From Cryptomeria japonica (lineage: Eukaryota > Streptophyta > Pinopsida > Cupressales > Cupressaceae): DNA of 56,000 nt. Within the stretch, counting starts at the first letter, position 1, and every line of letters starts with the position of its first letter. Of the stretch, positions 21,997 to 34,079 are shown piece after piece. The notes under the pieces are model-generated. The model had not been told where the DNA came from, made no database searches, and saw only the letters and a program-made list of their open reading frames with translations. The translations under genes and the position numbers were made by a program. The stretch spans positions 243,967,218-244,023,217 of the forward strand of contig NC_081406.1 of assembly GCF_030272615.1 (NCBI RefSeq), in the 5' to 3' direction.

Positions 21997-24035
21997 AATG
22001 GAATCCTTACTGCAGCTGACTATCGCAAGGAAATGTGGGTGGTGGCAGAGAGCTGCGGCTATTCTGGTTCCAGAATGGATCTTTCAAACAGTGTGATAGC
22101 GATGTGTTAGTTAATCACAGTCGCTTATTACAAAATCGACGGTGTAAAACAAGCATGTTAGTCAATCCGTATTGCCGTTTTGAAACCAGAATAGACACAT
22201 CCTGTGTTTAGCTCTGATTAGGTAGTTTTCATTAGCATATCAGCATATGTTTTTATTTCAAGGTCTAGTACTGTATGGTCAGTTGAACTAGCTTGGTGTT
22301 CTGTGCACTGTGTTTTCTTCAAATTTGTCAAGATATTTCATATTGGACAGAAAGGAAATGCATCAGTTGATTTATGCTGTTGGAAGTAATTCCTATGATC
22401 ACTATGATCAATATACAATTAATGTGCTATTTAAATTAGCTTTACAGGGCGTATTATCCGGCCTATCCATGGCTATTCTTTAATGCTTTGGAGGGGTATG
22501 ATTTGTAAGTGTCCTACTTGGAAAATATAGGGCACTTAGTGATGATTGATTTGTGGACATAAATATCTTAATATGTTTTTGGATTGAGGATATAAATATT
22601 TTAATATGTTACAATTTTTCAAGTATATGTGTAATTCAGCTGAAAGAAATTATTGAATTTTGTTAAAAAGATCTGATTTCAAAGAAAAACTGATAGGAGT
22701 TTTATATTTTAATCATAAGGTTCGTTGGTATTAATTTTTTTTAGTTATTATTGTATTTTGTATTTTATATTAATAGTAAAAATATAATAATGTCTATTTT
22801 TTTAAGTATTACAAAACTCATTTACATCAATATTTTCACAATTACAAAAATATATTCTTTTACTTTGAGTGACATTGTACTATAATACAAATTTTCAATT
22901 CAACTAAATTTTTTCATAATTTTTTTTTTTTGCATAACATGTTTCTCTTTATCTATTTATCAAAATGTCTGGTTGTTTAATTTTTTTAATAAAACTTATT
23001 ATTTTCTTGATATCTTGAATGGAACTCTTTTTTATCAAATTTTGTAGAAAATAAAAAAATATTAAATATTAAATTGTTTTAAAAGACTTACTTCAATGAT
23101 CATTTTCTTTAAACATGTTGTCTTCAAGTTACTTTGTTTAACCCACATGCATACTGTGAAGTGAACTAGGCTACCATTAAGCTAGATCTTTTCCTATAAA
23201 TGATTGTAGAAGTGTGTATATTAAAAATATATAATTGATCAAATTATTATATATAATTGTACTCTCTTTCCCTAAAGTATTTCTTGTGTTTGTTACATTT
23301 AGTTGTTCCATACATCATTTACTCTCATTTGAGTAATTATTTATTACTAGTCTAAACATGCACACCAATTCTAAATAATAATTTATTATTTTATTAGTAT
23401 TTAAAAATATGAAATAGTTGAAGTATGTCAATTTCACCATTATAAATATAATGTGGTAATAAGTTTACATCTTTAGCTATAATAGCAACATGAATTAGGT
23501 CACAATTGATGAACAATTGCATACCTTGTAAGGCTACGAAAATTAACGTATGGAAAATAAAGAACAAAATGATAAAGAAATTGAATAACTTCCAATTAAT
23601 TAACTTCCTAGAGGGAAAATTTGAGGAAATGGATAAACAAAGCTAGGAAATAGTGGTAAAAAAATTGGCTTCTCAGCTTCTCTCAAAGCTATACAGGATG
23701 AAATCTATCGGAGGAGAGCCAAATGTAAGTGGAAAGTTTTGCCCCCTTCTACATTAGTGGAGCCCCCCATTTCCATGGTCAAGGACACTCTGGATTCTGG
23801 TACCCCTAATTTTGCTAAGGAATCTAATAAGAAAATTTCCTTCCCTAATAAAGTCCTTATTTTATGTAAGGATAAGTAGGAAGGAAACCTTAGCCCAATA
23901 GGCCATCTTTTTGTGCTTTTGGCAATTGACTGGTTTCACTAGTTTTGCTATGTTTTTTGTTTTTTTCTCTGTCTCTGGTTTAGTTTGTATTAGTAGTTTT
24001 TGGTTATTTTCTATTTTTTAGGTGTGTACTTCTCA
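21997..24035. other. AT-rich stretch, one possible coding relic
   Basis: I see no gene or element boundary I can support. At 23655-23878 the plus strand has an open stretch of about 70 codons without ATG (includes KAIQDEIYRRRAKCKWKVL and FPNKVLILCKDK), followed by T-rich DNA. It may be a LINE remnant, but no diagnostic domain is present. Confidence 0.4.
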
Positions 24036-24860
24036 TGTGCCCTAGGTGACACGTTTTTGTAGCTATGTAATATCATGTAATGGTACAAGCCTATCTCACT
24101 TTTAATTAATCCGCACTCACAATATATGTGCATACGTAGTGCAACGAAGATTAACTCACAATAGATGTTATATATAGTGTCATGGAGATAAATTGCCAAG
24201 TAAAAAATTGGAATGCAAATTTTATGCAAGAAAGAGGCACAAAGGCCACACATAAGCAAGCCTATCAATAGAAAAGGAAAAATGCATGCAGAAAAATGTA
24301 CCAAGAATGTTCTACACTAACATCCCCCTTAATCATAACTTAGGCGGACACAAATAAACTAGGCCTTGACAACTTGGTTGGATGAGGTATCTAAGTACAA
24401 TACAATCTCCCATAAATTAGAGAAAGGGAGAAAACCTAGTGGCAAAAAGACTACCCCAAAAAGAGAGAAAACAAGATGAAGAGGACTAGAAGGCCCTCTT
24501 TGAAGAAGATGATGTTGCTAAAGAAGATTTCACCCTAAGAAGAGTCCATAGATGAATAAATTTACTCTCAATAAAAGGTTTAGTGAATATGTTAGTAACC
24601 TTCTATGAAGATTGCCAAAAGACTAATTCAATGACCTAACTATGAATGTTCTCCCAACTCTAATGCATATGAATCGTTGTGTGTTCTTCTTGCTAGTGTT
24701 ATGCTTGACTCTTACATATCTATATTGTACCCTAGTTATCACAATAAATAACTTTGAGTTGCCTAAAAGAAATGTCAAACTTAGCAAGAATCATATGAAG
24801 CCAAATAACCTTGGTAGCTATGTTGAAAACTCATTTGTAATCTATCTTTGTGGATGATAA
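24036..24860 (-). mobile_element. Copia LTR with polypurine tract and decayed 3' internal region
   Basis: On the minus strand GATTAAGGGGGA (24334-24323) abuts an LTR beginning TGTTAGTGTAGAACATTC at 24322. The LTR left end is placed near 24036 only approximately. To the right, 24560-24860 resembles in phrase order the decayed RNase H-end antisense text of the Copia at 34080-34340, but no frame survives. Region 24861-25200 holds nothing I can name. Confidence 0.5.
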
Positions 24861-25662
24861 AGAAATGTTGGTTTTATGTTGGAATTTATAGTGAGCCCCA
24901 TAGCTCATAGGAATTACCTACAACCAAAAAACCTATCACATTTAAAGAGAAAAGTTCATCATTGTGCTATGCAACATTGAGAGAGGGATTGATCCAAAAA
25001 TGAATTTGATACTGAGATTAAATTGGATGATTGTTATTGGATACAATTGAATTGAATGAATCTAGATATAATGTGCAATGATGAATTCTTATATTAGAAA
25101 ACTAGATAGATGAAACCTTAAGTGAGGACTAAGTTAGATCCATGAAAAGTGCTCTCATTGAAATAGAATGACCTATAATTAGCTTAATAAAAGTATGGAA
25201 ACATTTGGTTAGTTTGTTTTAAAAATTTAGTGGTTGAATTTAAAAAAATCCTAATTTTTTATTCTTAACTTAAGCTTGTGGGTACTCTAATTTGAATTTT
25301 TTATTTTAAATCTGATTATTCATTTAATTTAAAATTCAAATTTTCCCTCCTAGATCTCATTTTCAAATTGAATTACATAAATTTTGTTATTGAATTTACA
25401 AAAACCCTAATTTATAATTCTAAAATTTGCCATGAGGGTTGCATAAATTTTAATTTTAATTTTCAGATCTAATTTTTTATGAATTTATTCTATGATCTAG
25501 ATGCATTTCTCTTTCAAATTCACAAATCAAATTGCTTAATTAATTGGTTAATCAATCATTTTCACAAACTTTTATATTGCTTCTAGTTATATTTTTCAAA
25601 TTTAAATCTCCCTCCTTTGTGCATGAGTTTTACTACTATTAGTCCTACCTATAAACATTCCC

Positions 25663-26335
25663 ATGAGAAGAAGTTATAAAATTAAGGCTTCCCAAGGTTC
25701 AATTACTAAGTATATGGAACCTAATTTGAATAACTTGTTTCATGAGAATGTGGATGGTTATTTTATTCCAATAATTGATGTTTTTGATCCCCATTCTTTA
25801 TATAATCTCACAATGAGGGTGAATCACTAACTAGGGTTTCCGTTGACCAATTAGAGAAGATTGACAATGAATTTGAAAATCTTCAACAATGGATGAGTCA
25901 ACAATACCTAGAAAGTGAGGCCATCCCATTGATTGGAGGATTAAAAATAATGGTTCAAAGTGATAAGATTGGCATTGATTTGTTGCGTGACCTCGTTCAT
26001 ATTGTTGACACTAATATCATGCCTTTGAAAAGTTGTGTTGAAGTCCTTGGTTACACTCAACCTCCTAGTGAAGTCAATCATTATATACCTATCACTATTT
26101 CTATGACTAGTGTGCCTACTTTCACATCCAACATCATGTCTACTTCCACACAAAATGTTATTCTTACACATGTTAGTCAAGGGGGCAACATTTATAATCA
26201 AAACTCTTTCATTCCTCCTTTCGTGAGTCTTCCATTTGTTAACCAATCATCTCCCATACCTACCTATCATAGTGTCACACCTCTTTATTCTCAACCTCCT
26301 CCTTCATTTAACAATGTTACTCCTCCATCTAAACT
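25663..26335 (+). pseudogene. gag N-terminal part of element C
   Basis: An ATG at 25663 opens a frame (MRRSYKIKASQGSITKY) that shifts by one base near 25815. The second frame runs through EKIDNEFENLQQWMSQQYLE and a PPSEV...SFNNVTPPS proline-rich segment to the junction with element D. This matches the N-terminal arrangement of plant Ty3 gag: a coiled-coil start, then a Pro/Ser linker before the capsid region. The capsid part resumes at 28251. Confidence 0.65.
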
Positions 26336-26355
26336 AAACATGTGTAATAGAGAAC

Positions 26356-26865
26356 TTGAAGAAATTTGGAGATGAAAACTTTGAATTATGTGCATACACA
26401 GATGCAAATTGGGCAGGAGATGTGGATGATAGAAAAAGCACCACCGGCGGAGCATTCTTTCTTGGAAACAGACTAGTTTCTTGGTTGAGTAAGAAACAAA
26501 GTTGTACATCTTTATCAACAACAGAATTAGAATATGTTGCAGCAACAACTAACTGTACACAGGTACTATGGCTTAAGCAAATGTTGAAAGACATAAAGGT
26601 AAAATGCAAGGAACCTATTACTATCTATTGTGATCACACTGCAGCAATTGATATATCCAAGAATCCGGTATTACATTCTAAAACCAAACATGTTTCTATC
26701 AAACTGAATTTTTTAAGAGAAAATGTTGAAGCAAAGGAAATAAAATTGGTTTATGTGAATACTAAAGAGCAGATTGCAGATATCTTTACTAAACCTCTGC
26801 CTAAGGAGACTTTTGAATATCTCAGAGATCAGCTTGGGGTCATACCCCCACCGGTAGAGACTTAG
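26356..26865 (+). pseudogene. Copia RNase H domain (C-terminal pol) of element D
   Basis: An intact frame of 169 codons with the hallmarks of Ty1/copia RNase H: AYTDANWAGDVDDRKSTTGG, then LVSWLSKKQSCTSLSTTELE, then YCDHTAAIDISKNPVLHSKT (His-Thr replacing the usual Asn-Thr/Ser), then EQIADIFTKPLP near the C-terminus. RNase H removes RNA from the RNA-DNA hybrid. The domain lacks its N-terminal part and all upstream pol, so the protein is a remnant despite the clean frame. Confidence 0.88.
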
Positions 26866-26941
26866 GAAGTTGATGATTGTCATCAATCGACAGAATTAAC
26901 AGAGAAATCTTTTTTTTCGGCTTTGATGGGAAGCTACTTCT

Positions 26942-27240
26942 CAGGGGGAGTAGTTGGTATACTAATTTGATTGGTATTTTGTATATGAACTTGGCTTGGT
27001 AAGATGTTTTTGGTAAGAACTTTGGCAATTGATGTCAAAGGGGGAGAGATTGGTATGGAAAAACACAAGAAAAACACATGTTGCTCCCAGGGGGAGAGAT
27101 TATGACTCTTTGTGTCTGTATTTTGATTTCTGGTTATGGTCTCTTTTTGGAGATTGTTGGTTTTCGGTATTTGGCATTTTTGTTTTGGCACTTTGATGGT
27201 TTTTCCATCTTGTGTTGCCATCAATGCCAAAGGGGGAGAT
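26942..27240 (+). promoter_or_regulatory. Repeated polypurine tracts before the 3' LTR of element D
   Basis: The true polypurine tract is CCAAAGGGGGAGAT (27227-27240), directly before TGTTGG. Similar purine blocks lie at 26942 (CAGGGGGAG), 27036 (CAAAGGGGGAGAG), 27087 (CCAGGGGGAGAG) and, weaker, near 27144. Two of the four are followed by TTGGTAT like the true LTR start. Confidence 0.75.
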
Positions 27241-28250
27241 TGTTGGTATTTTGGTATGGTTTTGTCATTGATGTCAACACCTACTAAAAACTTATCAACT
27301 CTAGCACTTTGGAGAATCAGCAACATTCACCGGCAAGCAAGTGACTCATGCACAATCACCAGTATCTGGTACACCGGCCAGTTATAATGATCAACAACAC
27401 TTGGAATAATATGGAAAACACTTGGTTATGTCGAAGACATTGTGTGGACACTTTGTTTTGAAGTTTTGTTTATTGGTACATTAGCAGGTTTATCTTTTCC
27501 AGATCAGCACGACACGCTATGGAGATGATTAATTATTGTTGTAAATGCATTAAGCCGACATGTTCAATCGGTTATTGCATCGGATATTGTATTATTTGTA
27601 AAATGTTTTTATTGTAATATCTTGTAGAGCCGACCTACTAAAATTAGTCTTAGGTTATGGTATAAATGTAAGCTCTTATTTGTAGGATCAAGTGTGGAAT
27701 GCGAAAAAGGATTGTGTGAAGGTATATGCGAGAATAAGAAGAGCTATACACGCAGACATCATTTGAAGATTGAAGGAGGGTTTTTGTGAAGACAATCAGA
27801 ACTACACCAGTATTGAATCCAACATATGAAGATGCTATTTTGTGCAGTACATTCTTATTGGATTTAACCATCCAACTGTAGTCAGTGTGACTCCCATTTT
27901 GTGATTGAGCAGTGAGCTCTAGGCACTTGGCCTTTCTGCATGTGCAGACCCCATTTATGTACACTTACTATCTGCACTAGTATCATCTGATTGTGGGTAA
28001 GGTTTCCCACTATGGTTTTTCCCCTTACAGGGTTTTCACGTACAAATATTGGTGTTATGTGTTGTGGATGACTTTGTCTTTATGTTTCATGCACTAATCC
28101 TTACCGGTATAACAATTAACTGTTAAAACTATCTACCGACATATTAAACTGGTTTACCATTATTAAGCATTAAGTTGGTTAAGTAGTTTTGGTTTGAATT
28201 TATTTGACAACTAATTCATTCCCCCTCTCAGTTGCCTCCGGGACCTAACA
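27241..28250 (+). mobile_element. 3' LTR of element D
   Basis: It begins TGTTGGTATTTTGG directly after the polypurine tract and ends CCGGGACCTAACA. The length is 1010 bp. It matches the LTR at 53593-54590 in reverse orientation through many phrases, including the TAACA end, TTAAGCCGACATG and the TCATTGATGTCAACAC block. Confidence 0.88.
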
Positions 28251-29302
28251 ATTTCAACCCATCCATCGAAGCAAACATTAATATCCTAGCCCAAACTGTG
28301 TCATCCTTGAAACAACAAATAGCTTTCATGAACCAATCAATGTATAATGTGCCCATATTCGATGTAATGAGACCATTATCTAACAATATTGTTTGTGTTG
28401 TCCCCCCTAAACATGTAGAAGTCCCTCAATTGGAGCTTTATAATGGAAAAGGTGACCCTATGACTCATGTGAAAATATTTCAAACTTTGTGTAGAGATTT
28501 TGCTTATGATCAAAGACTTTTGGCTAAATTGTTTACTAGAACATTTAGAGATAAATCTTTTCAATGGTATTGTTATTTACCTCCTTATTCTATTACATCA
28601 TTTCAACAATTGGATAATGCTTTCATTCAATAATTTCATAATAATATTGGTCCTAAGATTACTTTGAATAATTTAATGCATTGTAAGCAAGGTGCTAAAG
28701 AAAAAGTGATTGATTTTATTCGTAGATATAAGCATTTGTATTCTCAAATTTCTTATCCTATGCCTAATCAAGATGTTCAAAGAATTTTCATTTCTAATTT
28801 TCAAAAATTCATTAGAGATAAGCTTCTCTTTTCTAAGTTTACTTTCTTTATGCAGTTGTGCACAATACATCATAACTATCAGCTTCAAGTGAGTAAATTT
28901 GAACAATCTCCTACAATGGCTCTGGTTGATAAGAATGAAAGTGCTCAACAACCTTCTACAAAGTTTAAACCAAACAAGGAATTTATCAAGATCAATGAAA
29001 ACAACAATACCCAGGTAGCAACTGCGATAATAGGTGTGCCTCCTTTATCCAAGTATTTTAGAAAAAAAATTACTCCTCTTTCTCAATCTTTGCATAGTAT
29101 TATGACACAATTGTTCAAGAATAATAATGTTAAACCAATTGACACAACAAAACCTTTGTCACCTCATTGTGATGCCAAATCTTTTTGCCAATATCATCAT
29201 CAACCAGGTAATGACACTGAAAAGTGTTATTCCCTAAAATGTAAGATTCAAGACCTTATTAATAACTATACCATATCTGTAGCTAGTGTGATTGATAAAT
29301 GA
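28251..29302 (+). pseudogene. gag capsid and zinc-knuckle part of element C
   Basis: Frames 28232-28633 and 28664-29302 are consecutive pieces of one gag, separated by a stop at 28631-28633; the first 18 bases of the former frame come from the element D LTR. Capsid motifs are VPQLELYNGKGDPMTHVKIF, DKSFQWYCYLPPYSITSFQQ and QGAKEKVIDFIRRY, typical of the PF03732 retrotransposon gag family. The end carries a knuckle variant, CQYHHQPGNDTEKC, then an LKCKIQDLI helix, like that of element A gag. It would have formed particles for the element RNA. An internal TGA follows residue DK at 29300. Confidence 0.78.
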
Positions 29303-29876
29303 AAAAATTCCATAGCTCCTCCTAATCAAAACCTCAAAATCTTTATCAATCATTTTCCTTCTCATTTTGCTAATGTGATTGAGTCTGAGCATCTTGTTGT
29401 TTCTTCTAATGATCTTGGCCTTGAGTCTAATAATGTGGTGAATCTTATTGATAAACCTACATCTCCTAAGGACTCATGTATCACCTTTTTTCGTAGCGAG
29501 AATATTGAAGCACCTGATGGCCCACTATATATCACTGTGAGGATTAAAAACATGCTCTCATGTGGTGATTAAAATATTTTATGGTTTCTCTTATCCCATT
29601 ATTGGCTCTATTACTCTTTCGATTAAGGCTGGTACTAAGTGATTAGATGTCAATTTTACTATCATTCTTACATCAAAACAATTCTGTGTGAAGTTGGGAC
29701 ATCTTTGGATCTCTTCCATGAAAGCGATCTCTTCTACTATTAATAAGTGTTTGAAATTCCCTCTTGATGATAAAATCATAACAATCAATCATAGCATGTA
29801 CCAACCCATGATGAGGCATGGATATGTTAATCTTCATTACTTTTGGTCTAAACAATTTGAACCTCTTAACTCTTGA
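29303..29876 (+). pseudogene. Protease relic of element C
   Basis: Fragments of the Ty3 protease region persist in changing frames: DGPLYITVRIKNMLSCG near 29520-29565, then VKLGHLWISSMKAISSTINK near 29690-29750 and KFPLDDKIITI. The second matches the LLGRPWI...A.PST..KCIKFP block after the catalytic Asp in element A. The active-site motif itself is destroyed by small deletions around 29570-29650. Confidence 0.65.
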
Positions 29877-29918
29877 AGCCATGCTCTTTTTCAATCTTAT
29901 CAAAGATGAAAGAATGAG

Positions 29919-30702
29919 ATGATCTTATCCTTGAGCAAGCCTAGAGATCCTAATCCCATTCCTCTCCTTCATGATAGACCTACTCCTCCTCCTCGTAATG
30001 GAATTGGTCTTCTTCCTACACCCACTACTTTATATGTTGTGGTCTTGCCTCCTACATCTTACAAAGGAAAGCGCCCAACATCTCCTATCTTTAAACCTAA
30101 AATACCTTCTCCCATGCATCTTTCTTTAAAGGAAGAGAAGAAGCCCATGCCTATTGATCCTAAACCTTCACAACCTTCAACTAAAACTAAATGAAATAAG
30201 TGTGCAAGAGAATGCCAACGAAGAAGTCGTGATAAGGCTTGTAAACTTTCTTCTCAACTTGTTTCCTCCCTCAAGACTCAAATATTGACATGATTCTATT
30301 TGTCTAGTCTTCGCCTAACTATAGGGAGGAAGTTCAACCTAAATCTCTAGATGTAAAATGCTTAATAAAAATTATGGTCTGTATTTTATTCCAATTAAAG
30401 ATCCTACTTTTATTATTTTTGATGAAGAGATGGATGAAAATAATGTTCATACTAACCATGTTGATTCAAGTGATGAATATAAATATGTTGATGTTGATAA
30501 TGATTTATCTAAACAATTTCCACTAGCATTAATCTTAGCTCCTAGTAATAGACAAAGTGATCCATCATTGGAGCATAGCAATCCTTGTTTGAAACTTGTG
30601 ATAGCTCCATCTACTGTGTTGGAAGTTTATCCTCTTGCATATTGTCCACCTTCCCGAAACAATGTTCAACAAGATGGGGAGACAGATGACTTGCTTGATT
30701 AG
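29919..30702 (+). pseudogene. Pol linker remains of element C
   Basis: Two frames, 29919-30194 (Pro/Lys-rich) and 30358-30702 (acidic, with DEEMDENNVHTNH and PSLEHSNPCLKLV), are separated by broken sequence. They resemble in composition the acidic linker between protease and RT in element A but hold no domain. After 30702 there is no trace of RT; the sequence goes straight to untranslated DNA. Confidence 0.5.
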
Positions 30703-31453
30703 ATTCATTCATGCCATATATCCTCTCTCTCTCTTGCTTGTTTGTAACCTTCCACTATTTGTCGTCAATTATTCTATTTGTTGTCCTTAGTGTTGTCTAC
30801 TTGAGGATGATGCAAATAATTGAGATCTCTTTTGGTCTCTCCCATGTTGAATCAAAAGACACATGTTCCCTTCTTCTATAGTGGTTCTACTTCCTTTGGG
30901 AAATGAGGACAATTCAATGAAAATATATACATGATATACCTTATTTATCATAATATCATGTTGACCCAGAGTTATGTAGAACTCTTATGTGTTTTATGAT
31001 CATTATCCTTTGATGTAACCTTCTTGGGGTCATTGTGATAATGTGAGTTTCTCTTTTGGTTGAATGTATACTACCTTAAATCAATTTCTCGCAATAAGGA
31101 ATGAACAATCACTTTAACATAGGGGCATACACTCCACTCAATTTTTCTCTCTTTGTGCATCTCGATACTCAAGTTACTTAGCAAACTTAGCCTTTTGCTT
31201 TGTAATTTTGATATTTTTATTTTCGTGATTCATAGTTTAAGTGAACCTTACTAGGCTTGTAGTCATGGTTTACTTTCTCTTGCCTATGATGCCCCTTTTA
31301 TCTTGCTCATTTAAGTCATAAGATACCTAAATTCCACTAGGAGCTTGGTGTGTCTCACCTCCTTAGCATCTTGATATAAGCCTTTCAATGTGAACCATTG
31401 TACTTTATCAAGAGTATGCTTAGTCTCATACTCCTGCTAAAGCGGGGGCTAAA
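30703..31453 (+). other. 3' untranslated region and polypurine tract of element C
   Basis: Non-coding, AT-rich and T-rich DNA. It ends with the purine tract TAAAGCGGGGGCTAAA (31438-31453), which marks the edge of the 3' LTR. Confidence 0.6.
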
Positions 31454-32329
31454 TATAGAATCCTAAATTGTACTCCCTTATAATTCTGACCGTATTTGGG
31501 TCGTCACCTTAGCATTCATGCTCTGAGGTCTAAATAGAAACTGTTTTTGCTTGTGTTGTGCAAATTTATAATCAATTTCACTATGCACATCATCTTGTCC
31601 CTTTATTTTCATACCTAATTGGGAAGGAATAGGGCATGGTGCCTTGGTCCCCCTCAAGACCAGGGTGCCATGCCCTGGTCCTCCTAACGAGGGTCCAAAA
31701 TTGGGCCTCTTAATGGTCATAAAGTTTGAGTGGGAATTCCAGCTTTGTGTTGGCTCTTGTCAAAAAATTTGTTTGTTTTTTGATGGACAAGTATGAAAAG
31801 AGGTCTACCCTCTCATTTGATCATACACACACATGAAATTCAATTCAACATTAACCAATCAAGCATTCAAGTTCAAGCAAGTCAACAATCAATCTTCATT
31901 CAAGCATTAGAGCAGAGATAGAGTCAGGATTCAAACGTTGGAGTTGACATCCATATTATATGTTACTGAAGACTTCATGAAACCCTAATTCTATGTGGAG
32001 ACAAATAAAACTTCACAAGGAGGTATATCATTTGTGTTTTCATTCATTATTCAACATCTCCTTTAAAAGGAGAACCTTTCCATTACTGCAATTCAATCAG
32101 ATTTCATTTCTATTTCATGGTTAATTCCAGAATCAGAGTTTGACCTAAGGCAAACCCCTATAACCAACTTATTTCCCTTCTCTAGTGTGCGCAGGAACAA
32201 GTACATAGTTGCGATCTTCAAGATAAGCTTTATTTGTAGAGACGAATCAATCCCCCATTGGATTGTGAAAAAGTTTGAAGCACCAGAGAGACTGTCACAC
32301 CATGATGGTATGATGAAAGAATAAGAATC
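31454..32329 (+). mobile_element. 3' LTR of element C (approximate)
   Basis: It starts after the purine tract at TATAGAATCC (probably a mutated TGTAGAATCC). The right end lies between 32297 (CTGTCA) and 32329, where the LTR of element E begins. No second copy is in the window to fix the boundaries. Confidence 0.5.
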
Positions 32330-33727
32330 TGGTCAACTACTAAGAGAGGGGGGGGTGAATCAGTAGATAGAAAACTGATAACAACTTTCACCAATCCCAT
32401 AATCAACCTCTCAAAGTAAACTTAGAACTGACAAGTTAAACCACTGAACTATAAATGCAGTATCACTATTAAGTTTAACCGATGTTGAGTGTTATAGCAT
32501 ATTAACAGTAAACAACTTGAAACTCACAAACATCCAAATACTTTACTGACATAAGTAAAACTTCATCTCATATTGTTGTAGGTTAACATAACATATCAAA
32601 GTGGATTAAGCAGTTAAGCAATTTAACCGTAGTAAACATAACCACAAAAACATTCACTACTTGACACAATATTTTTGATGTGGAAACCCAAATGGGAAAA
32701 ACCACGGTGAGATGAGACTCACAAGTTAACTATTTGAAATCTTTTGAAGTTCGCCCTGTTAGGAGCCAAGCCTGTTAAAGCTTTTACAAAAAGTCTTGTT
32801 AAGATCAGATCTTGTTAGGGACCACCCGGTTAAGGGATTGACTATAATGCCCTATTACAAGAAATACCTTGTGAGGAGTAACCTCGGTAGAAGATTTGAA
32901 ATCCAAGCTAATGGACCACCTGGTTAGAGGATTTGAATAACACTAAGCTTGTTAGAGCTTACTTAGTTAGGGGATTTTACTACTATAATTGTTAGAAAAC
33001 AACAGGAGTTTTCTCATCTGTTTGAATAACACTACACTTCTTGTTCAGATCCTTTTCATGCTCCTATCCGCCTTTACACAAATTGTAGATACATCATCCG
33101 GTTTGGCAACCACATACTCAACTAGAAATTTGCCAACTCTGGAACAAAACAACTCATCGACCTTATAAACAAATCACTAGGTCGGTAACACAACAAAAAC
33201 CTAATTCTCTCATAGAGATTACAAACAAGTCGGTTCAAGTATGACCATTGGATTACATAACAATCTTTGCACATCATTCAAGATAGCCTTGACCGCTCCT
33301 TGATCATCGCTTTGAATCGAACTCAGTAACTCATCATGCAGTTTGCATTACATGCAATATACTTTCTCATTCCCAAGATAAAAACCATTATCTCAATGCG
33401 CCAAAAACACTTTAAAACTCTTCTCATATAACATGCATACGTGTCATAATCATTACCGCTCATCATCAGATCATAAAACAATATAACAAACTTCATCAAA
33501 ATTAATTGGTTAGGTTTTATCAAATCAACAGGTGGGGTTTACCGATTCAAGTCTCCATTACTTAGCAATACTGGTTCACTCCACAAACTCACCTACCAGT
33601 TATAGTTCCCTTCACTATCTCTTCCTATCGATTAAAAAAAACATTATAACAACATCATTATCGGTTACAATTGACATCAATGACAAGATAACATTTCATT
33701 AATGCATTCTTCATGCAAATGACAACA
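32330..33727 (-). mobile_element. 3' LTR of element E
   Basis: On the minus strand it starts TGTTGTCATTTGCATG at 33727 and ends TAGTAGTTGACCA at 32330, with a C-rich run just inside as in the LTRs of elements D and H. The polypurine tract abuts its start. Length is about 1.4 kb; the left end is inferred from similarity. Confidence 0.65.
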
Positions 33728-33742
33728 ATCTCCCACTTTGGC
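33728..33742 (-). promoter_or_regulatory. Polypurine tract of element E
   Basis: The minus strand reads GCCAAAGTGGGAGAT, then TGTTGTC of the LTR. Other purine-rich blocks (CCCCCTTTGACA and CTCCCCCTATGG on the plus strand, near 33909 and 33993) lie further in, as in elements D and H. Confidence 0.7.
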
Positions 33743-34079
33743 ATTGATGGCAATACAAATATCAATACCATTGATTTCTATGATTGTGAATAGGAATCTT
33801 GGTTTACATTTTACCATGTACTCTCCTTGTCTTCAGTTGGTAGCTATTTGTAGATCTTATATCCATCAGTCATACAATTCTTCTCCCCATAATCACATAG
33901 TTCTTCTCCCCCTTTGACAATAATGCCAAAGTGAAAGTAAAACATGCAATGTCAAACTTCACTACTAAGCATCAACAACCTGCAACTTGATGCTCCCCCT
34001 ATGGAATAACTTTGCTCTACATCAATCCTGTTGTAAAATTTTGCAAGTAGCTCGGGGACTGATGTACTCTACATCATAC

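Larger units (their letters stand above)
26336..28250 (+). mobile_element. Copia element D, 3' fragment
   Basis: A 5'-truncated plus-strand Copia: RNase H end, 3' untranslated region, polypurine tract and complete 3' LTR. It lies inside gag of element C. LTR elements are not normally inserted truncated, so the 5' portion was probably removed by deletion after insertion. Element H is another copy of the same family in opposite orientation. Confidence 0.85.
25663..32329 (+). mobile_element. Ty3 element C: gag-protease only, interrupted by a Copia fragment
   Basis: Plus-strand gag begins at 25663, is cut at about 26336, resumes at 28251 and leads into a protease relic (to 29876), a linker frame (30358-30702), a 3' untranslated region, a polypurine tract and an LTR. 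No RT, RNase H or integrase lies between protease and LTR, so this unit is either a large internal deletion or a non-autonomous family. The 5' LTR is not recognisable; AT-rich leader-like DNA lies at 25200-25662. Element D splits gag, and element E abuts or truncates the 3' LTR. Confidence 0.75.

Noticed and set aside
27650-27964. 104-codon open frame on the minus strand
   Set aside because: Chance frame within the element D LTR; homologous LTR in H does not preserve it.
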